Positions 1 through 12,077 of a stretch of 64,000 nt of DNA are shown piece by piece. Under the pieces are notes generated by a model. It saw only the letters and a program-made list of their open reading frames with translations. It made no database searches and had not been told where the DNA came from. Position 1 is the stretch's first letter. Every line of letters starts with the position of its first letter. This stretch comes from Lumbricus terrestris (Eukaryota > Annelida > Clitellata > Crassiclitellata > Lumbricidae): NCBI GenBank assembly GCA_949752735.1, contig OX457046.1, positions 38,855,649-38,919,648 on the forward strand, in the 5' to 3' direction. Position numbers and translations under genes: made by a program.

Positions 1-925
1 CCTCGAAAATTGTGGTGGAGCCGAGCTGCTATAGTATCCTCCAAATGTTTCAGATTCTGAAGTATTTCATAACAGAAATATTTTCATAAATATCATTATA
101 TATTTCTACAGTGTTAGGCTACTTGCTGTTTGTCCATGAACAACGAGCAATTTGTTTAGATGCCAGTTGCAAATGCTGTCATTACCATGTGTTAATTAAA
201 AAAATAAACAATGGGTGGGAATACTTTGGAAGTTTTAAACCACGACTATCGGCACTGAAATTTTGAGTAATTTCGTTAAAATGACAGCCCAATATGACAC
301 CATTGCAGTGTTGGGATTCAAAACAAATTTGACAATAATAATATTGCCCTCCACAAATCCCTACCCCTTCTCGGAAGATCGATCATTAAGAACCCAATTA
401 AAGTTTATGAAATTTTAGCCTCCCAAAACGAATCAGCCAAGTGAAATGACTGGTATGAAAAGTACTATAGCCTAATTGACCAATTTTTATAGAAGCGTAT
501 TTCTTTAATAGTTGCAGTATGAATAGAGAAGCGTAAGCGTTTTATTTGTAATGACCTTTTGTCAGTTGAATAGATGAAACCCAACAAATAAACAGAAACG
601 CCATTTAGATGCTAAACATCCTAACTATAGGCAGGAAAACATGACCAGTCAGCCCTTTAGTCTATTTTTAAAAGCAGTTTTCGAACAACGCTGATAACGT
701 CAAGAAGGCACACATGGGGAACACCAGCAGCAAGACGTAACTTATGAAACTTCTGAAGTTCTGCTTCAATCTACCGAATCGCAAAAAATTTATGAGGAAA
801 CCTCACAAAATTGTCAAAAGCAGCTTTCGAATTAGGTAGGCTAGTGTAGGCCTATGCATAGCACTGGACAATGGTGACAAAATGCAGTGAATGGGGAGTA
901 GGCCTAGCTTGATCAATTTTTCTGT
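1..925. repeat. Degraded dispersed repeat, related to the interior of the 60.0-62.2 kb element
   Basis: No gene is visible. Phrases such as ATGACAGCCCAATATGACAC and GAGCAATTTGTTTAGATG recur in related form near 6.7, 30.2 and 60.8-61.7 kb, where they lie inside hAT-like elements. This suggests a decayed copy whose left end lies outside the window. The homology is by eye and has not been aligned. Confidence 0.5.
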
Positions 926-990
926 TGGGGGTCGCCACAACTTTCGAAATGTTACGAAGGGGTCGCCGCACTAAAAAGGTTGAGAACCGC
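926..990. mobile_element. Possible right end of a hAT (Charlie-like) element
   Basis: The stretch ends in GGTTGAGAACCGCTG, the complement of the CAGNGGTTCTCAACC end common in hAT/Charlie elements. No partner end was found to the left, so the element is truncated or extends out of the window. Confidence 0.35.
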
Positions 991-1365
991 TGCACTAACA
1001 GATTGAATTTTAATTTAATTCTAGCTGTAGATTAACATCTTGTAAGCTTAGGCCTATTTATAGTGTGTTTGCAAACTATGTACGGTAACGTAGCTTTGTA
1101 TTTTTCCATTTATCACGTACATTTCCGTATACGTTAACACATTTAATATTAACATCAATGTACATGTAGTTGTCTTAGTAACTTCATGGAATGATGGAAT
1201 GAGAGTTAGTTCGCACACTTTTAATTTTTTTAATTTCTTTGCGGACTTTCTTCATGGCCATTTTTTTTTGGAATGTGTGTCCGTTGACATTACTAATAAC
1301 AAGTTAATTCGATGGGTTTTAAATGGTCGATTTGTGCAATAAAAAATCTTTTACTCATTTACGTT

Positions 1366-1462
1366 TGCGACATTTTGTCGGCAACAATTTGTCTTGCGAC
1401 ATATTGTCTCTGCGACACTTTGTCCGCGACATTTTGTCGGCTACATTTTGTCATGTGACAGC
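1366..1462. repeat. Short tandem of palindromic units (GCGACA..TGTCGC type)
   Basis: Five to six units of about 17-18 bp vary around GCGACATTTTGTCGG. Each unit contains the near-palindrome CGACA/TGTCG. It borders the left edge of duplicated unit 0. Confidence 0.6.
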
Positions 1463-1639
1463 CCTCTTCTGACTGACCTCAAAATAGAGCTGGCGCTGGC
1501 TGCTCTGCTACTTACCACCCACATCCAGACTATAGCTGAAGTAATTCACCAGACGAGGCAGACATGAGAATTAAGATATTGTCTTAACAAGTACGGCCTA
1601 ATGGAGTTTTTCATTAGGGGCCTATATACAGATTTTCTA

Positions 1640-2195
1640 CTCTTGCCCATGCCTTTGTTTGCAGCCGTTTGGATTACTGCTGCTCTCTTTATGTTGGCCT
1701 CCCACTCCGTCGTTGGGCTCCTTCGATCTGCAGCACGCTTGGTTGGTGGCATCTCCCGATATGATCGTGTTTATGCCTTCACGAGGGACGATCTCCACTG
1801 GCTCCCACTGCAGCAACTCATTGCTTATAGAGTCTGGTCTATTGCTTGGCACTGCGTCCTGGCTCAAGCTACCTGTGTGAGTTATTTACTCCGGTCTCCG
1901 TTTCTCTAGACCACCCTTCGCTGCGCTCATCTGCCCATGGTGACTATCTTGTCCCTTTTTCTCGTGCTCTACCATGCAGAGAAGTGCATTCTCCGTGGTG
2001 GGTCCATCTATCTGGAATGGCCTTCCCGCGGCTCTTCGCTCGCGTCCCCGTGACTTTCCTGGCTCCTTCTATCCTCTTCTCAAGACTTTTCTTTCGACCA
2101 TGCAGGCCTGGGTTGGAAGCGCCACCGTGTAGGCCTAGAGATCGCGAAGGGGTGTTATATAAATTTATGCGATTGATCCATTGATTGATTTATTG
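1640..2195 (+). pseudogene. CR1/L2-like LINE fragment, C-terminal RT region and 3' end
   Basis: Frames on the plus strand read LRSAARLVGGISRYDRV and then DLHWLPLQQLIAYRVWS, the conserved stretch after the polymerase core of CR1/L2-type LINEs; the intact element at 46-47 kb has LRSAARLVGRIPRFGHV and VLHWLPFSQRITYRISS. The frame then shifts. It ends in GTTATATAAATTTATG followed by a GATT-rich tail. It is absent from the matching place in unit 1 (about 19.1 kb). Confidence 0.75.
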
Positions 2196-2347
2196 AATAT
2201 TGATGACTTGTGTTACCTCGGCTGACCTTTTAATATACGAACAAGACTTGTAGGGTGATTTTGGAAACCTGATGCTGTTGGATAGAGGTGTAAATGCAAC
2301 TTTGTAAAGCTAGATTATCTTCTCCCTGCGTTGAAGGCCGGATGAAC

Positions 2348-2349
<2 letters not shown>

Positions 2350-2394
<45 letters not shown>
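2350..2394. repeat. (TA)n microsatellite
   Basis: Uninterrupted TA repeat directly against the left end of the TIR element at 2395. Confidence 0.95.
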
Positions 2395-2398
<4 letters not shown>

Positions 2399-4673
2399 GG
2401 TGATTCAGAAAAAATTATTTTCGAATTTCAATGAGCATGGTTGCTAATTTTGTTCCTTTTGGACCCAGAATAAATTGTGTATAAGACATTTCAAAATAAA
2501 ATGTATTTTAGAGCTAGCTCAATGAGCCCAAAGTTTCCACATACATTCGCATTGAAGCTACAAATTGAAAGAATGGCCATGTGAGATTTCACACACAAAA
2601 TGAAGTTGAATAGAACAAAACATAGGGTCATTATTGACTAAAATAGTCCTAGGAAAAAAGATATTCATTCACAGCATTCTGTAAACTAAAAAAGTGTAAT
2701 ATTCCCAGCAGTAATCCACTGCCTGATCAGCTTGCACAATAAGTCTATAGAACTGCCAGTCAATAACTGGTGTATCAGATTCCATCGGACCAGCGCTTTC
2801 ACGCTCCCATGCTTACTCCTCGTTTATATGACTTGCAGAAAAACAGAATTCTGTGAAATTTCTAAACTTAGAGACTGTCAATTAAAAGTGAACTCTCTAA
2901 AGATTGGTCTTGAAACAATAAGTGACATTTGCCATTCATGAGTCATATGCACCTGATTCGTCAATTTTAAGAACATGCTCATGTTCTGATTTGCAATATA
3001 AAAGAATATGTTTCTCTTTCAAGACATGCCTCTCAGGTTTTTTTTGCTTCTGTTTTCTGTTTTCTATATCAGAACATACTCCTCAACTAAACCTTTTACT
3101 TTGACACTTTATTAGTCTGAATTGCTGCCGAAATCTTTGCTTTATTGAAAATGCAGTTTAACCCAATAATGTCATTCAGCTCTCTGACACAGTCTTCTTC
3201 AAATTTTCTATGATGTAAAAATTAAAATGGTCTTTAGTGTTTAGCCTCATCTGGTGGACAACACACTGATGTGATGGAATGCTTTTGGTTCCCCAAATAA
3301 CTAGATTTCTGTCTTCAACCTTGGTCCTTGGCAGAGAAGTGCAAACGTTCTCTTCCATTTACACTGCTATAGGTCTAGCTATAGCTGCTAAAGCAGGGCA
3401 TGAGATTCCTCTTTCCATCAGATTGCTACTTGATCGTTATCTTTTTAAGTTAGACTGTGTGCCCTTATAGGTCTACTCGACAATAACTAATGAATTATTC
3501 TGGCACACTGTGGCCTATCATTCTTTCTTATTACAGAGTTTTTAAATTGATAACTATTAAATAACATCCCATCTCTCACTTTGAATAAAATTGATGACGA
3601 CTTAGGTTTGATCCTAATTCCTATCACCAGTGCAGCATCCCAATCATCCAGTGACTTTGTGCCTCATACTTTGTTAGAGGCCCTATGCTCTTCGAATGCG
3701 TAACCGTGCTTTTAGTTAAGGTGTTTGCTGTCTTCTTCTTAAAGTTGGTTTGTCTCACTATATCTTATGTCAAGGCCACTCTATGGCAACTTAATGGCCA
3801 TCATCACCATGGTATCACTGCCAAGGGGCCCTCCTAGTGGAATTGCAAGACCTCTACCGGTCTCCTGTTCAACCAAATTGAAACTATTAGCATCATTCCT
3901 TAAGCACTGCTTTAGTATATTTTGTTAACTTTTTTTCCTTGATGCTTAATTTGATTTGTTGTTCTGGTTCTGGTTGCCAAATAAATGATTTGCTTTTTAT
4001 TTGATGGCTGTATTGTATTAAATGAAGCCATTTTTACTTTCTTTTCCAGCTAGGTCTGTACAAATGAAGTTTACACAAATAAATAACCGACAGCCACTTT
4101 TCATTATCTTATTAATTATAATTGGGAAATGGAATTCCTCAAATATGACATTTACGCAATGAAAACTTTAAAAGCAAAATTTCAGAATAATGTGTATAAA
4201 GATGCCTATGATTATTCATGTCACACTGTCTGAACACAATACATTTATACTTTTATACGTCTATGTAAAATTATTCCTACTTCGTAGCAATTCTTCGCCG
4301 GTCAAAACAAATAATTAATTTTTTTATTACAATTCAGCAGGTTTTTAGTGATCACAAGAAAATAAGAATTAATTAATTATTCATATATGACATCTGACTA
4401 TGTCTATGTACAGGTACATACTTTCAACCTACAGGATTACAGCTTAATCTAATTGGAAATGTTCAATTCGAGTGCCTCGTCAATGACAATTGCATTGATT
4501 TCTTCATATAGACCCCATCTCAGATTTCAAGGTCATTGAGCTACCTCTAAATATTCATATATTGCAATAAAATTTTGAGGCAATGTTCATTAAGACTAAA
4601 GGAACAAAATTATCAACCATGTCAGACAATCAGAGAAAATTATTTTTTCTCCATTGTAATGTGAATCACCCTA
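2395..4673. mobile_element. DNA transposon with long terminal inverted repeats, TA-type insertion
   Basis: The left end TTAGGGTGATTCA is matched inverted at the right (TGAATCACCCTAA). Similarity runs inwards, with AATTTTGTTCCTTT and TTTAGAG.TAGCTCAATGA shared by both arms, so the inverted repeats exceed 100 bp. TA flanks both ends, as in Tc1/mariner-like elements, but the superfamily is uncertain. No intact transposase is present. The matching site in unit 1 (about 19.26 kb) lacks it. Confidence 0.7.
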
Positions 4674-5128
4674 ATATATATTTACATTATGTCCTACTAT
4701 GTGACACGCGCAATACATCGTCCTATTGATAGACAGAGAGCGATTTGCCAGAGCATAACTCAACAGCTGAGATTGCCGCGATAATATTCATAGTGCGGAC
4801 AATCGACCGCTCATTCATCCCCAAAACCCAGGACGAAGTTTCCGTCTATGCAGGTCTGGATTAAGGCATGTTCAACATGCTCCATATTTACATTCCCTAT
4901 TAAATTTTTACCTTCTGACGCAGGCTGTAGTCGGGGAGCTCAAAGGACAAAAGCAGATTCGAAATGCGAACTGTAAAAACGCAGATTTCTATAATATGAA
5001 AACTTTTAGAGCAAGGCTTCTTGCAACCTTTGTAATTCTACTTTCTGACCTTCTCCAAAGAAAAGATTATTAGAATGCTTCACACGGTCACACCTGTATC
5101 ACTTCATTACTTATAGGCCTATGCTTTC

Positions 5129-5300
5129 TTACTTGCCTACTTTTCCCGGTTGACAGGTTGACGAACAACGGAACAATCCCGTGACGAATCGTTCACGGGA
5201 CGAATCGTCGATCCGTGAACGAAACGTCCTTTGACGAATCGTCCGTTTGACGAATAAGTCCATGACGAACAGTTCATACGTCCGCATACCGTGGTTCAGA
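5129..5300. repeat. GACGAA(T/A)CGT degenerate tandem
   Basis: Repeats of GACGAATCGTCC-like units with internal palindromic half-sites. The same block lies at 21330-21450 in unit 1, both times just downstream of the actin first exon, inside the leader intron. Confidence 0.75.
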
Positions 5301-5359
5301 AATTTGGACATTACTATTAGGCTGCGATTATGAATCAGTTGTTTAGTTGTCGACTATAC

Positions 5360-5440
5360 ACTTACCCTTCTGGACGCACTCGTCTCTTGCTCCACAGCAG
5401 ACAGTGAACTGAAACTGATGTTACGGTTTTCAATTTATAG
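5360..5440 (-). promoter_or_regulatory. Orphan actin-type promoter and noncoding first exon (unit 0)
   Basis: On the minus strand there is a TATA box CTATAAATTG (5431-5440), a leader similar to those of units 1 and 2, and the donor GTAAGTG (GT complement at 5365-5364). No actin coding exon follows in the window, so any transcript from here would be noncoding or spliced elsewhere. Confidence 0.6.
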
Positions 5441-5573
5441 TCATCGTTATGAACTGGAATTCATAAATATTATAGACCCTGACATAGGCATACATAATTA
5501 TGGAAGTCTTTATAATGTATGTATTCCTGAATATTGACTTCTCAGTGCATTCCATTCATTTAATTATATGCTC

Positions 5574-5574
<1 letters not shown>

Positions 5575-5626
<52 letters not shown>
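5575..5626. repeat. (TA)n microsatellite
   Basis: Plain TA repeat upstream of the orphan promoter and directly before the GA/CT inverted repeat at 5636-5760. Confidence 0.95.
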
Positions 5627-5628
<2 letters not shown>

Positions 5629-5635
5629 CAAAGGC

Positions 5636-5760
5636 ACGGAAGAGTAAGAATAAGAGGGAGAAGGAGAGGGAAAGAGATATGTCTACCTCTTCCCTCTCCT
5701 TCTCCCTCTCCCTCTTCCTCACCCTCTTCGTCTTTTATGAAAAGAGAAAGAGAGCTGAGT
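5636..5760. repeat. Purine/pyrimidine inverted repeat upstream of the actin-type promoter
   Basis: A GA-rich arm (GGGAGAAGGAGAGGGAAAGA) is followed by its CT-rich complement. The counterpart in unit 1 (21781-21905) forms an even longer hairpin at the same place relative to the promoter. Confidence 0.7.
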
Positions 5761-5776
5761 TGAGAGTCAATCCCTT

Positions 5777-7031
5777 TGACGAATATTTTCATCCCTTTAC
5801 CGGCCGAATGGCATGGTCGCCGACTCTGCGAGGCCCGTGAGTGCTCAGCACCACCAGAAATTGGCCATGCGAAGCTCACATAATGCATTGGCACCACCAG
5901 AAATAAGCTGGCAAGTTGTGCTTTTTAAAGAGATTATTTCTCTGTTGACATTGCTTATCTATAAAAGTCATTGCGTCTTTAATAATGTTTTAAAGATCTC
6001 AGTATACCTTACTTTTACTTCAGTTTTACACCATCAGGTGGTCTGAACTCCATTGGTCCTGAGCCGATCAGCGAATAGACCTACGAGGAAACACTTAGTC
6101 CTGCTTATTCGATTCGCTTCCTTCATTTTATTTATTGGGGACGAAGGCGACGATTTGAATGACATTGTTTCTTTTTATTGTAGCTATGCTCAATAATGTT
6201 CCTCACTGCGCGAGAGTCACCTCCAAGCATGACAACAGCGGGATATTGTCTTGTCTGCGTTTAAAAAATCAGCCTTTAGGCCTACTAAATTGTCAAAACT
6301 ATTTGAAAGACTGTTAAAAGTATTTCCGTGCAGTGTTAACATTGTCTGACAAAAAATCAATAGTGGCTAATGTAGACACAATTGTTTGATTTCTTGTGCA
6401 AAATTTGAGCCTGTTGACCTAATTAGGGGAGAGTGCTCCAAGTTGCCCATGATAACAAAGATTGTGCTTTTCTTCTGTGTGGATTCCAAGAGAAGTACAT
6501 GTCGACCCAAAGAGTGATCAATTTTTTAAAAGCAATTCGGAAAAACATTTATTGAAGTCTTAAATCGTGTCTTTAAGCAACGTAATAATAAGACATTGTG
6601 ATGAGTTAACAGCTCAAAATGTCCATATTTCAGTGTGGACTTTTAAAAAAATTGTCAAGGATGCTTTTCAAATATTACACCACGACTATGAAGGTCAATT
6701 ATAGTCTATCGCTAAAATGACAGCCTAGGATGCTACCATCGCAGTGTGGCAAATGGCAATAAAAAATTCGAAAATGGTGAGTAGCACATCTCCTCCCCAA
6801 AACCCTTCCTGCCTCGGAAATCGTCGTTTGGCCGCGAGTTCGTCCCCTTAAACCAGGATCAAGTCTCCGCCTATGAACAGAGGCAATTTCAATATCTCTC
6901 CTATCGAAAAAATTTCCGCATTTTTCACATTCGTTATGGCACTCACACTCTTCGGGTCAACTCGGCGCCAATACCGACCGGTATATGATCGTATATAAAA
7001 TTGACGACTATAAGCGGGTGCCGGTAAAGGG
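5777..7031. mobile_element. Insertion with CCCTTTACCGGC inverted ends
   Basis: Unit 1 reads straight from ...GACGAATATTTT into AATTGCTGACATTCGG (about 21945-21975), but here 1.25 kb intervene. The inserted DNA starts CATCCCTTTACCGGC and ends GCCGGTAAAGGGGCT. It contains near 6.7-6.88 kb a segment ending GTCTCCGCCTATG, matching the right end of the element at 27507-30400, so it is probably composite. No target duplication is obvious. Confidence 0.65.
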
Positions 7032-7154
7032 GCTAATTGCTGAAATTCGGCTACATTAAAGTGTGTGTGTGTACGTGCGTGCGTGTGTGTGTAAATGCCA
7101 ATTATATACATATACATATATAATGTGCTATCAGGCATGAACAAATAATAATTA

Positions 7155-8080
7155 GATGATTTTATTGTTCTGCTTATGCTTGAAGCGCTATCTTTTCGTT
7201 ATAAGTGGCATGCTAGATGACCTTACTAATTTTTTGGTTTATCTCTTTAATAGGTCACTAGTTGAAGGCTGTATCCCATCCTATCAGAAACGTGCTCTTG
7301 TCTTTCCTTCACTCAAAAAGTATAACCTTAATACTAACCTCTGTCAAAACTACCGACCTATCTCCAATCTATCCTTCTTATCCAAGACTCGTCTAGTTTC
7401 CCTCCAGCTCCTTCATATCTTGAACAGTCTGGTCTTCTTACCTCAAATCAATCAGGCTTTAGGGCTCATCACTCAACAGAAACTGCTCTCTCTCTCTTCT
7501 CTCTGAAATCTATTCTGCTGTCGACAGGTCTGAACTCTCCCTCCTGGCTCTTTACGATGTTTCTGCAGCTTTTGATATGGTCGACCACAATATTCTTCTC
7601 CAGCGTCTTGAGACTTCTTATGGATTACAGGGCCTGTCACTCTGCTGGTTTCGATCATATTGTCTGACCGGACCCACATGGTTGGTTATCTCGGAAAATT
7701 CCAGAACCAAATGGATCCCTGTTAAGCTGGGAGTTCCTAAAGGCTCTGTCTTGGGTCCCCTGCTCTTTATTCTATATACGGCCGACATCCCCTTTCTTTT
7801 TTCCACTCTCTGGGACAGCCGGTCATCTCTTTGCAGATGATGTGCAAGCATATGTCCATGGGTCTCCTTCATCCCAGCTACACTTAGTTGAACGCATTCA
7901 GTCTCTCTCACTCATGGACGTCATAAAAGTGTCTCTCTCTTAATGCCTCCAAAACCCAGTTTCACCTATTTGGTGTGGCACACCTCAGCAGATTTGAAAA
8001 TTGATATCGATCTCCTCTCTAAATTATTCCCTCACTACACCTTTCCGCGACTGTTCGTGCTCTGGGTGTTACATCACATA
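7155..8080 (+). pseudogene. Decayed CR1/L2-like LINE reverse transcriptase
   Basis: Successive frames give CQNYRPISNLSFLSK (RT motif 1 region), then a stretch with ALYDVSAAFDMVDHNILLQRL and VPKGSVLGPLLFILYTADIP (motifs A and B; PQG is replaced by PKG), then ADDVQAY (the catalytic DD). Several frameshifts separate them, so it is dead. Both element ends are unclear. Confidence 0.85.
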
Positions 8081-8900
8081 GTTCCCTTGTATGTTGATTT
8101 GTATGTAGATATGAATTGCTCTTTAGTCTGTAAAATTGCATTTTAAAATTCATACTTCTTGCCAAGATATTAGCAAAAATTCAGGATGGTACTTTTTGGC
8201 CAACCCTGTAGAAAAAAATTAAAACAAAACTGATTAGGTTACTAGTAATTCCTCAATCGGCTAAAAACGAGACCACTGCACACCATTCAGAAGACAGAAG
8301 AGCAAAATTGCTGAGATTACTTGTAGGCTACATAGCAGCAGAAGTATACCAGAATGTCGATGTCTCCAATATACCGATATGCCTTTGAAATAAAATAATT
8401 TATGGTGTAGGCCTTCTCTAGCTGCACCGAATGATTAAAATCCAATAAAATTACAATAAAATCGCGTTTTTCACTTTTTTGCGTTATGTTTATGGTGTAA
8501 GCTTTCTCTTGCTGCACTGAATGAGTAACTCTCTCAACGACGACCAATATGTAAACCTATATGAATAGCCTATTCTAGTCTGTTCAAAGATTCCAAGACT
8601 CACTTTTGTAAAGGCTGTCATAATATTATTATGACGAAAACCCCTAATAAATGACACGCTCGACAATGGTGAATCGACGATCAGTTAATAAATTAAGTTT
8701 TGTCGAATAGGTCTAATTTTGAATTAAATAACTTTCGAGAAATCTCGGTGTCTGTATTGAGACCGTGTCTCTATGTGAGCCAACAAAGTTGGTCTGTCAT
8801 ATTATATTATATCGCTGAACAGCCAATAATTAACGACAGCGACTTTCGGTTTGGTTCCGATCGACTGTCTCTGGCTGTACGGTAGGGAGATACACCATTG
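8081..8900. other. AT-rich intergenic stretch, no gene seen
   Basis: Only short open frames without recognisable motifs. One local repeat is visible: TTATGGTGTA(G/A)GC(C/T)TTCTCT occurs near 8400 and 8490. Confidence 0.5.
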
Positions 8901-8911
8901 AATCACAATGG

Positions 8912-9265
8912 CTTGGGTCCACTATTCCGAGGGTCCACTATTCCGAAGGTCCAGTATTCCGAACCCTAACCCTAAACCTAACTATAACCCTAACCCTAAC
9001 TCACCCGAACCCTATAACCATAACCCTAAGCCTAACCCTAACCCGCCCCAACCATAACCATAACCCTAAACCTAACCCTCCCAACCCTAGCCCTAACTAT
9101 AACCATAAACTTGATCCTAACCCACCCAACCCTAACCCACCTTACCCCAACTCTAACCCTAACCCACTGTAACCCTAACCACCAAGGATAACGAACAAAA
9201 TATAGCGGATATTCGGAATAGTGGACCTTCGGAATAGTGGACCCTCGGAATAGCGGGCCGTTACC
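8912..9265. mobile_element. Foldback element with telomere-like core, copy 1
   Basis: The left arm has three units of GGTCCACTATTCCGA(A/G). The core is about 200 bp of degenerate CCCTAA/CCTAAC. The right arm has three inverted 16-bp units TTCGGAATAGTGGACC and ends GGGCCGTTACC. Flanks ATCACAAT (8902-8909) and ATCTCAAT (9266-9273) resemble a target duplication with one mismatch. A longer copy lies at 58657-59118. Confidence 0.7.
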
Positions 9266-9274
9266 ATCTCAATA

Positions 9275-9742
9275 AGGCCTATTGAAAAATGCGTGTAATT
9301 GATAAATTTATGCTGTAGGTCCGAATCTAAATTTAAAACGACATCATTGGCTCTTAATATCCTAAGCATTGTTCAAAGCAAGACAACTCGATATCGTTCG
9401 ACAAAAAATCAGGCGGCACAATATAAAGCTGCTTCGACATCTCATCGATATTTTGTGTGCGCATGCGCAGTCGGTCGAGTGAATTCTGTCAAAGAAATCT
9501 TGCATTTACTAAGTTTAACCGGATGGTAAGCACACAACACGCGTGGCTTAGAGTTACGAAGCTCAAGTTTCAACGATCAAATAAATAAGTCTTAATTAAT
9601 AAGCTGCTGAAAACTTTGAAAGCTGATAGGTGGTAATTTCAGTTTAACGGCTTTGTGTCGCAACAAAGATGGCTTGCGTCGCCCTCCTTCTTTGTATCTT
9701 TACAGACACGAGACTGGCACTAAGGAACGGACGTGCAGTAGG
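9275..9742. other. Intergenic, no feature recognised
   Basis: Short open frames on both strands have no motif, partner or codon pattern that would support a gene. Confidence 0.5.
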
Positions 9743-9750
9743 GTTGTTTA

Positions 9751-10016
9751 CAGTGGCATAGCCAGAAATTTATGATGGGGGGAGTTTGGGGGTTTTATGG
9801 CCTGGCCGGATGCCCTTTCTGACACCAACCCAACAGTATTACAGTAAATAAAAAGGGAATAAAGTAGCAAAGGGAATAAAGTAAGAAAAACAATTGTTAC
9901 TACAAGCAATGTTTTTGTTTGCTCTTATAAATTTAAGTGGATAAATAACCTTTAAAAAACTTTTCCCAAGGCCAATGGGGGTTTCAACCCCGAAACTCCC
10001 CTTGTCTACGCCACTG
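9751..10016. mobile_element. hAT-like MITE
   Basis: Starts CAGTGGCATAGCCAG and ends CTACGCCACTG. The 8-bp flanks GTTGTTTA (9743-9750) and GCTGTTTA (10017-10024) agree at 7 of 8. A short inverted pair GGGGGAGTTTGGGGG / CCCCGAAACTCCCC lies inside the termini. There is no coding capacity. Confidence 0.8.
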
Positions 10017-10232
10017 GCTGTTTAAGTTTATGTGTTAGGCCTATAGCCATATACAATAAATTATCATGAAATTCCAGACGGATAATGGGCGTGTAACCGT
10101 CAAAATCAATTGCGGACGCCATCGCCATCTAGAGAATTATATCAATTAACCATAAATTTTGGTCAAGTGCGCACATCCCTTTCTTGTATCATGGTGTTTG
10201 TGGAAGAAAGGAATGGTTAACGAAAGGTTTGA

Positions 10233-11761
10233 CCCGTTTTTGCCCAAATTTTTATTTTTGTTCTAATATCATTTTTCTTACACTGTTTGATATCAGAATA
10301 GCCTTATAACCTTAATTTTTTATTTATTTTAAGAAATTCCATAAAATATTTGACTTTATTCATATGTTCCAATATCGGAACACTGGGCACAAGTGGTACT
10401 CTACGACTAGGCTACATAATCCACATCATCGCTGTCAGGTACAGTAATGATTATTTCAAGTGAAGTAGCCAAACAATAAAGTTGAAATCTATACCACAGT
10501 GGTGTTTAGCTACAATTCAAGTCCATGTTCAGTAGATTTGTGCCTTATTTCAAACGGACAACAGCAAAATATAAGAAAAATGCCCATTTTCCATGCGGAC
10601 AAGCAGAGTAGCTGAAGCCATTATTCCTGGAAGCTTTTCAAGCGGACTTTCGGAAGGCTGACCTGGCATTTATCACAGATTTGTCTGGCTCTGGTTCCAT
10701 GGGGTAAGCCATACAACAGTGTTGCACGTCTGCAGGTACCATACTGAAAGTATACAGTGATGGTCCATTGGGATTTTCACCATGTATTTCATTGATCATG
10801 TGCACGCATATACAGATTGCCATTCCATATAACAAGAGCAGAATTCTTTCCATCTTTCCATCAGATCTACAGTCAACGGACAGTTGTGGCTGCTTAGTCA
10901 ATTATACCTCACTTGTGTTACTGGACAGCGTTCCACTCTGTTGATAATAACTGTCTATTTGGCCACAGAGCTGTGGGAACGCAATTAGCAAGGCTCAGTT
11001 AGGTGAAGAATTGGATAACCACAGAGTTTGAAAGGAGTGCAGACAGAGTTCAACCATCGACTCTAGAACCATACTGGTGTCTAGACCCAAATCCTTCAAT
11101 GCTATCGTTCGCTCGGATTGTTTGAGTTCCATCAGTGTCTTCGTCGTCCCCATCTTCTTCGCTCTGATAATCGTGTAACGAAAGTCTGCGCTGTCAAAAT
11201 AGCCTCCCAGTGATCAAGGAAACAACTTGCGCACCTTCTCTGCCACAAATGATTGAAATGTTAGAATATAATAATATTTACATGCAAGGGAATTCGCTAA
11301 ACCCAGCTGAAAACACTGTGCAAGGCAAAGCAATAAGCGTAGAACGACATTCGGTAATGTGAATCGTGGACCCCCACTTGTGCCCTGTGTTCCAATAATG
11401 GAACATTGCAAAAAGTCCAGACTAAAGTTCATGACACAGACCGATTAAAGTTATCATGAAATATGATTGATATAAGAGCATCAAAAACCAGAAAGTTCAA
11501 AACTGATATGTGTTTAAATGATTTTGCAAATTATGCATCTTTTTGTTGCAATTTACCGAAAATTTTCTGCTTCAAAACTCTCATAAAAACCTTATCTGAT
11601 GAATAAAAAAATTTCGAAAAATTTAATTTTTCTATGGGGATGTTTTTGAAAAACAGTTTACAATGACAGGAAATGATTTATATTCACTGCATAGTGCTAC
11701 ATTGTAAATAAATAATGTTTTTATAAAATGTCCCAATAATGGAACACTGGGCAAAAACGGG
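10233..11761 (-). mobile_element. piggyBac-like element with transposase remnant
   Basis: The ends CCCGTTTTTGCCC are inverted. The target is TTAA on the right (11762-11765) and TTGA on the left (10229-10232), one substitution from TTAA. Inside, the minus strand at 10638-10901 reads ERILLLLYGMAICICVHM and, later, SAFRKS, which resembles the hydrophobic C-terminal region of piggyBac transposases. The frame is not continuous, so the element is inactive. The protein assignment is tentative; the ends are the stronger evidence. Confidence 0.65.
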
Positions 11762-11769
11762 TTAAACAA

Positions 11770-12077
11770 AATAGAAGCAACTGATCAGATTATTAGAATG
11801 CTGCATGTGGTCACTAAAACATTAGATAACCATATTCGTTTATAAATATGTATTGTCTATAGTCTATAACATTGATATGTTGATACTCATGTGACATGCA
11901 AGTCAATAGACGTGTAAAAATGGTAAAATAATATTTACCGTTATTGGGGGCTTAACTGGTCGATTTGAAAATTTCGTTAGCTTGGTTTGGATACATACAC
12001 TTCTTGTCGTATTTAATAATTCATTGTGTTTTATAACAGGGAGTGCAAGTGTGTGTGAATGTACGAGTCTGTATGGC
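11770..12077. other. AT-rich intergenic, no feature seen
   Basis: No open frame or repeat was recognised between the piggyBac-like element and the duplicated block that begins at 12078. Confidence 0.5.

Larger units (their letters stand above)
1441..7140 (-). other. Actin array unit 0 (partial): promoter flank without a coding gene
   Basis: Non-repeat parts match 18950-22080 upstream of actin A: the block with AAAATAGAGCTGGCGCTGGC, the block after 2250, the GACGAA tandem, the promoter/first exon and the GA/CT hairpin. Interruptions are a LINE fragment (1640-2195), a TIR element (2395-4673) and another insertion (5777-7031). No actin coding exon is found between 1 and 5360, so the downstream part is deleted or was never included. 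Confidence 0.75.

Noticed and set aside
8950..9180. Chromosome end or interstitial telomere
   Set aside because: The CCCTAA-like repeats are degenerate, short, and framed by inverted 16-bp units in both copies, so a mobile element fits better than a true telomere.
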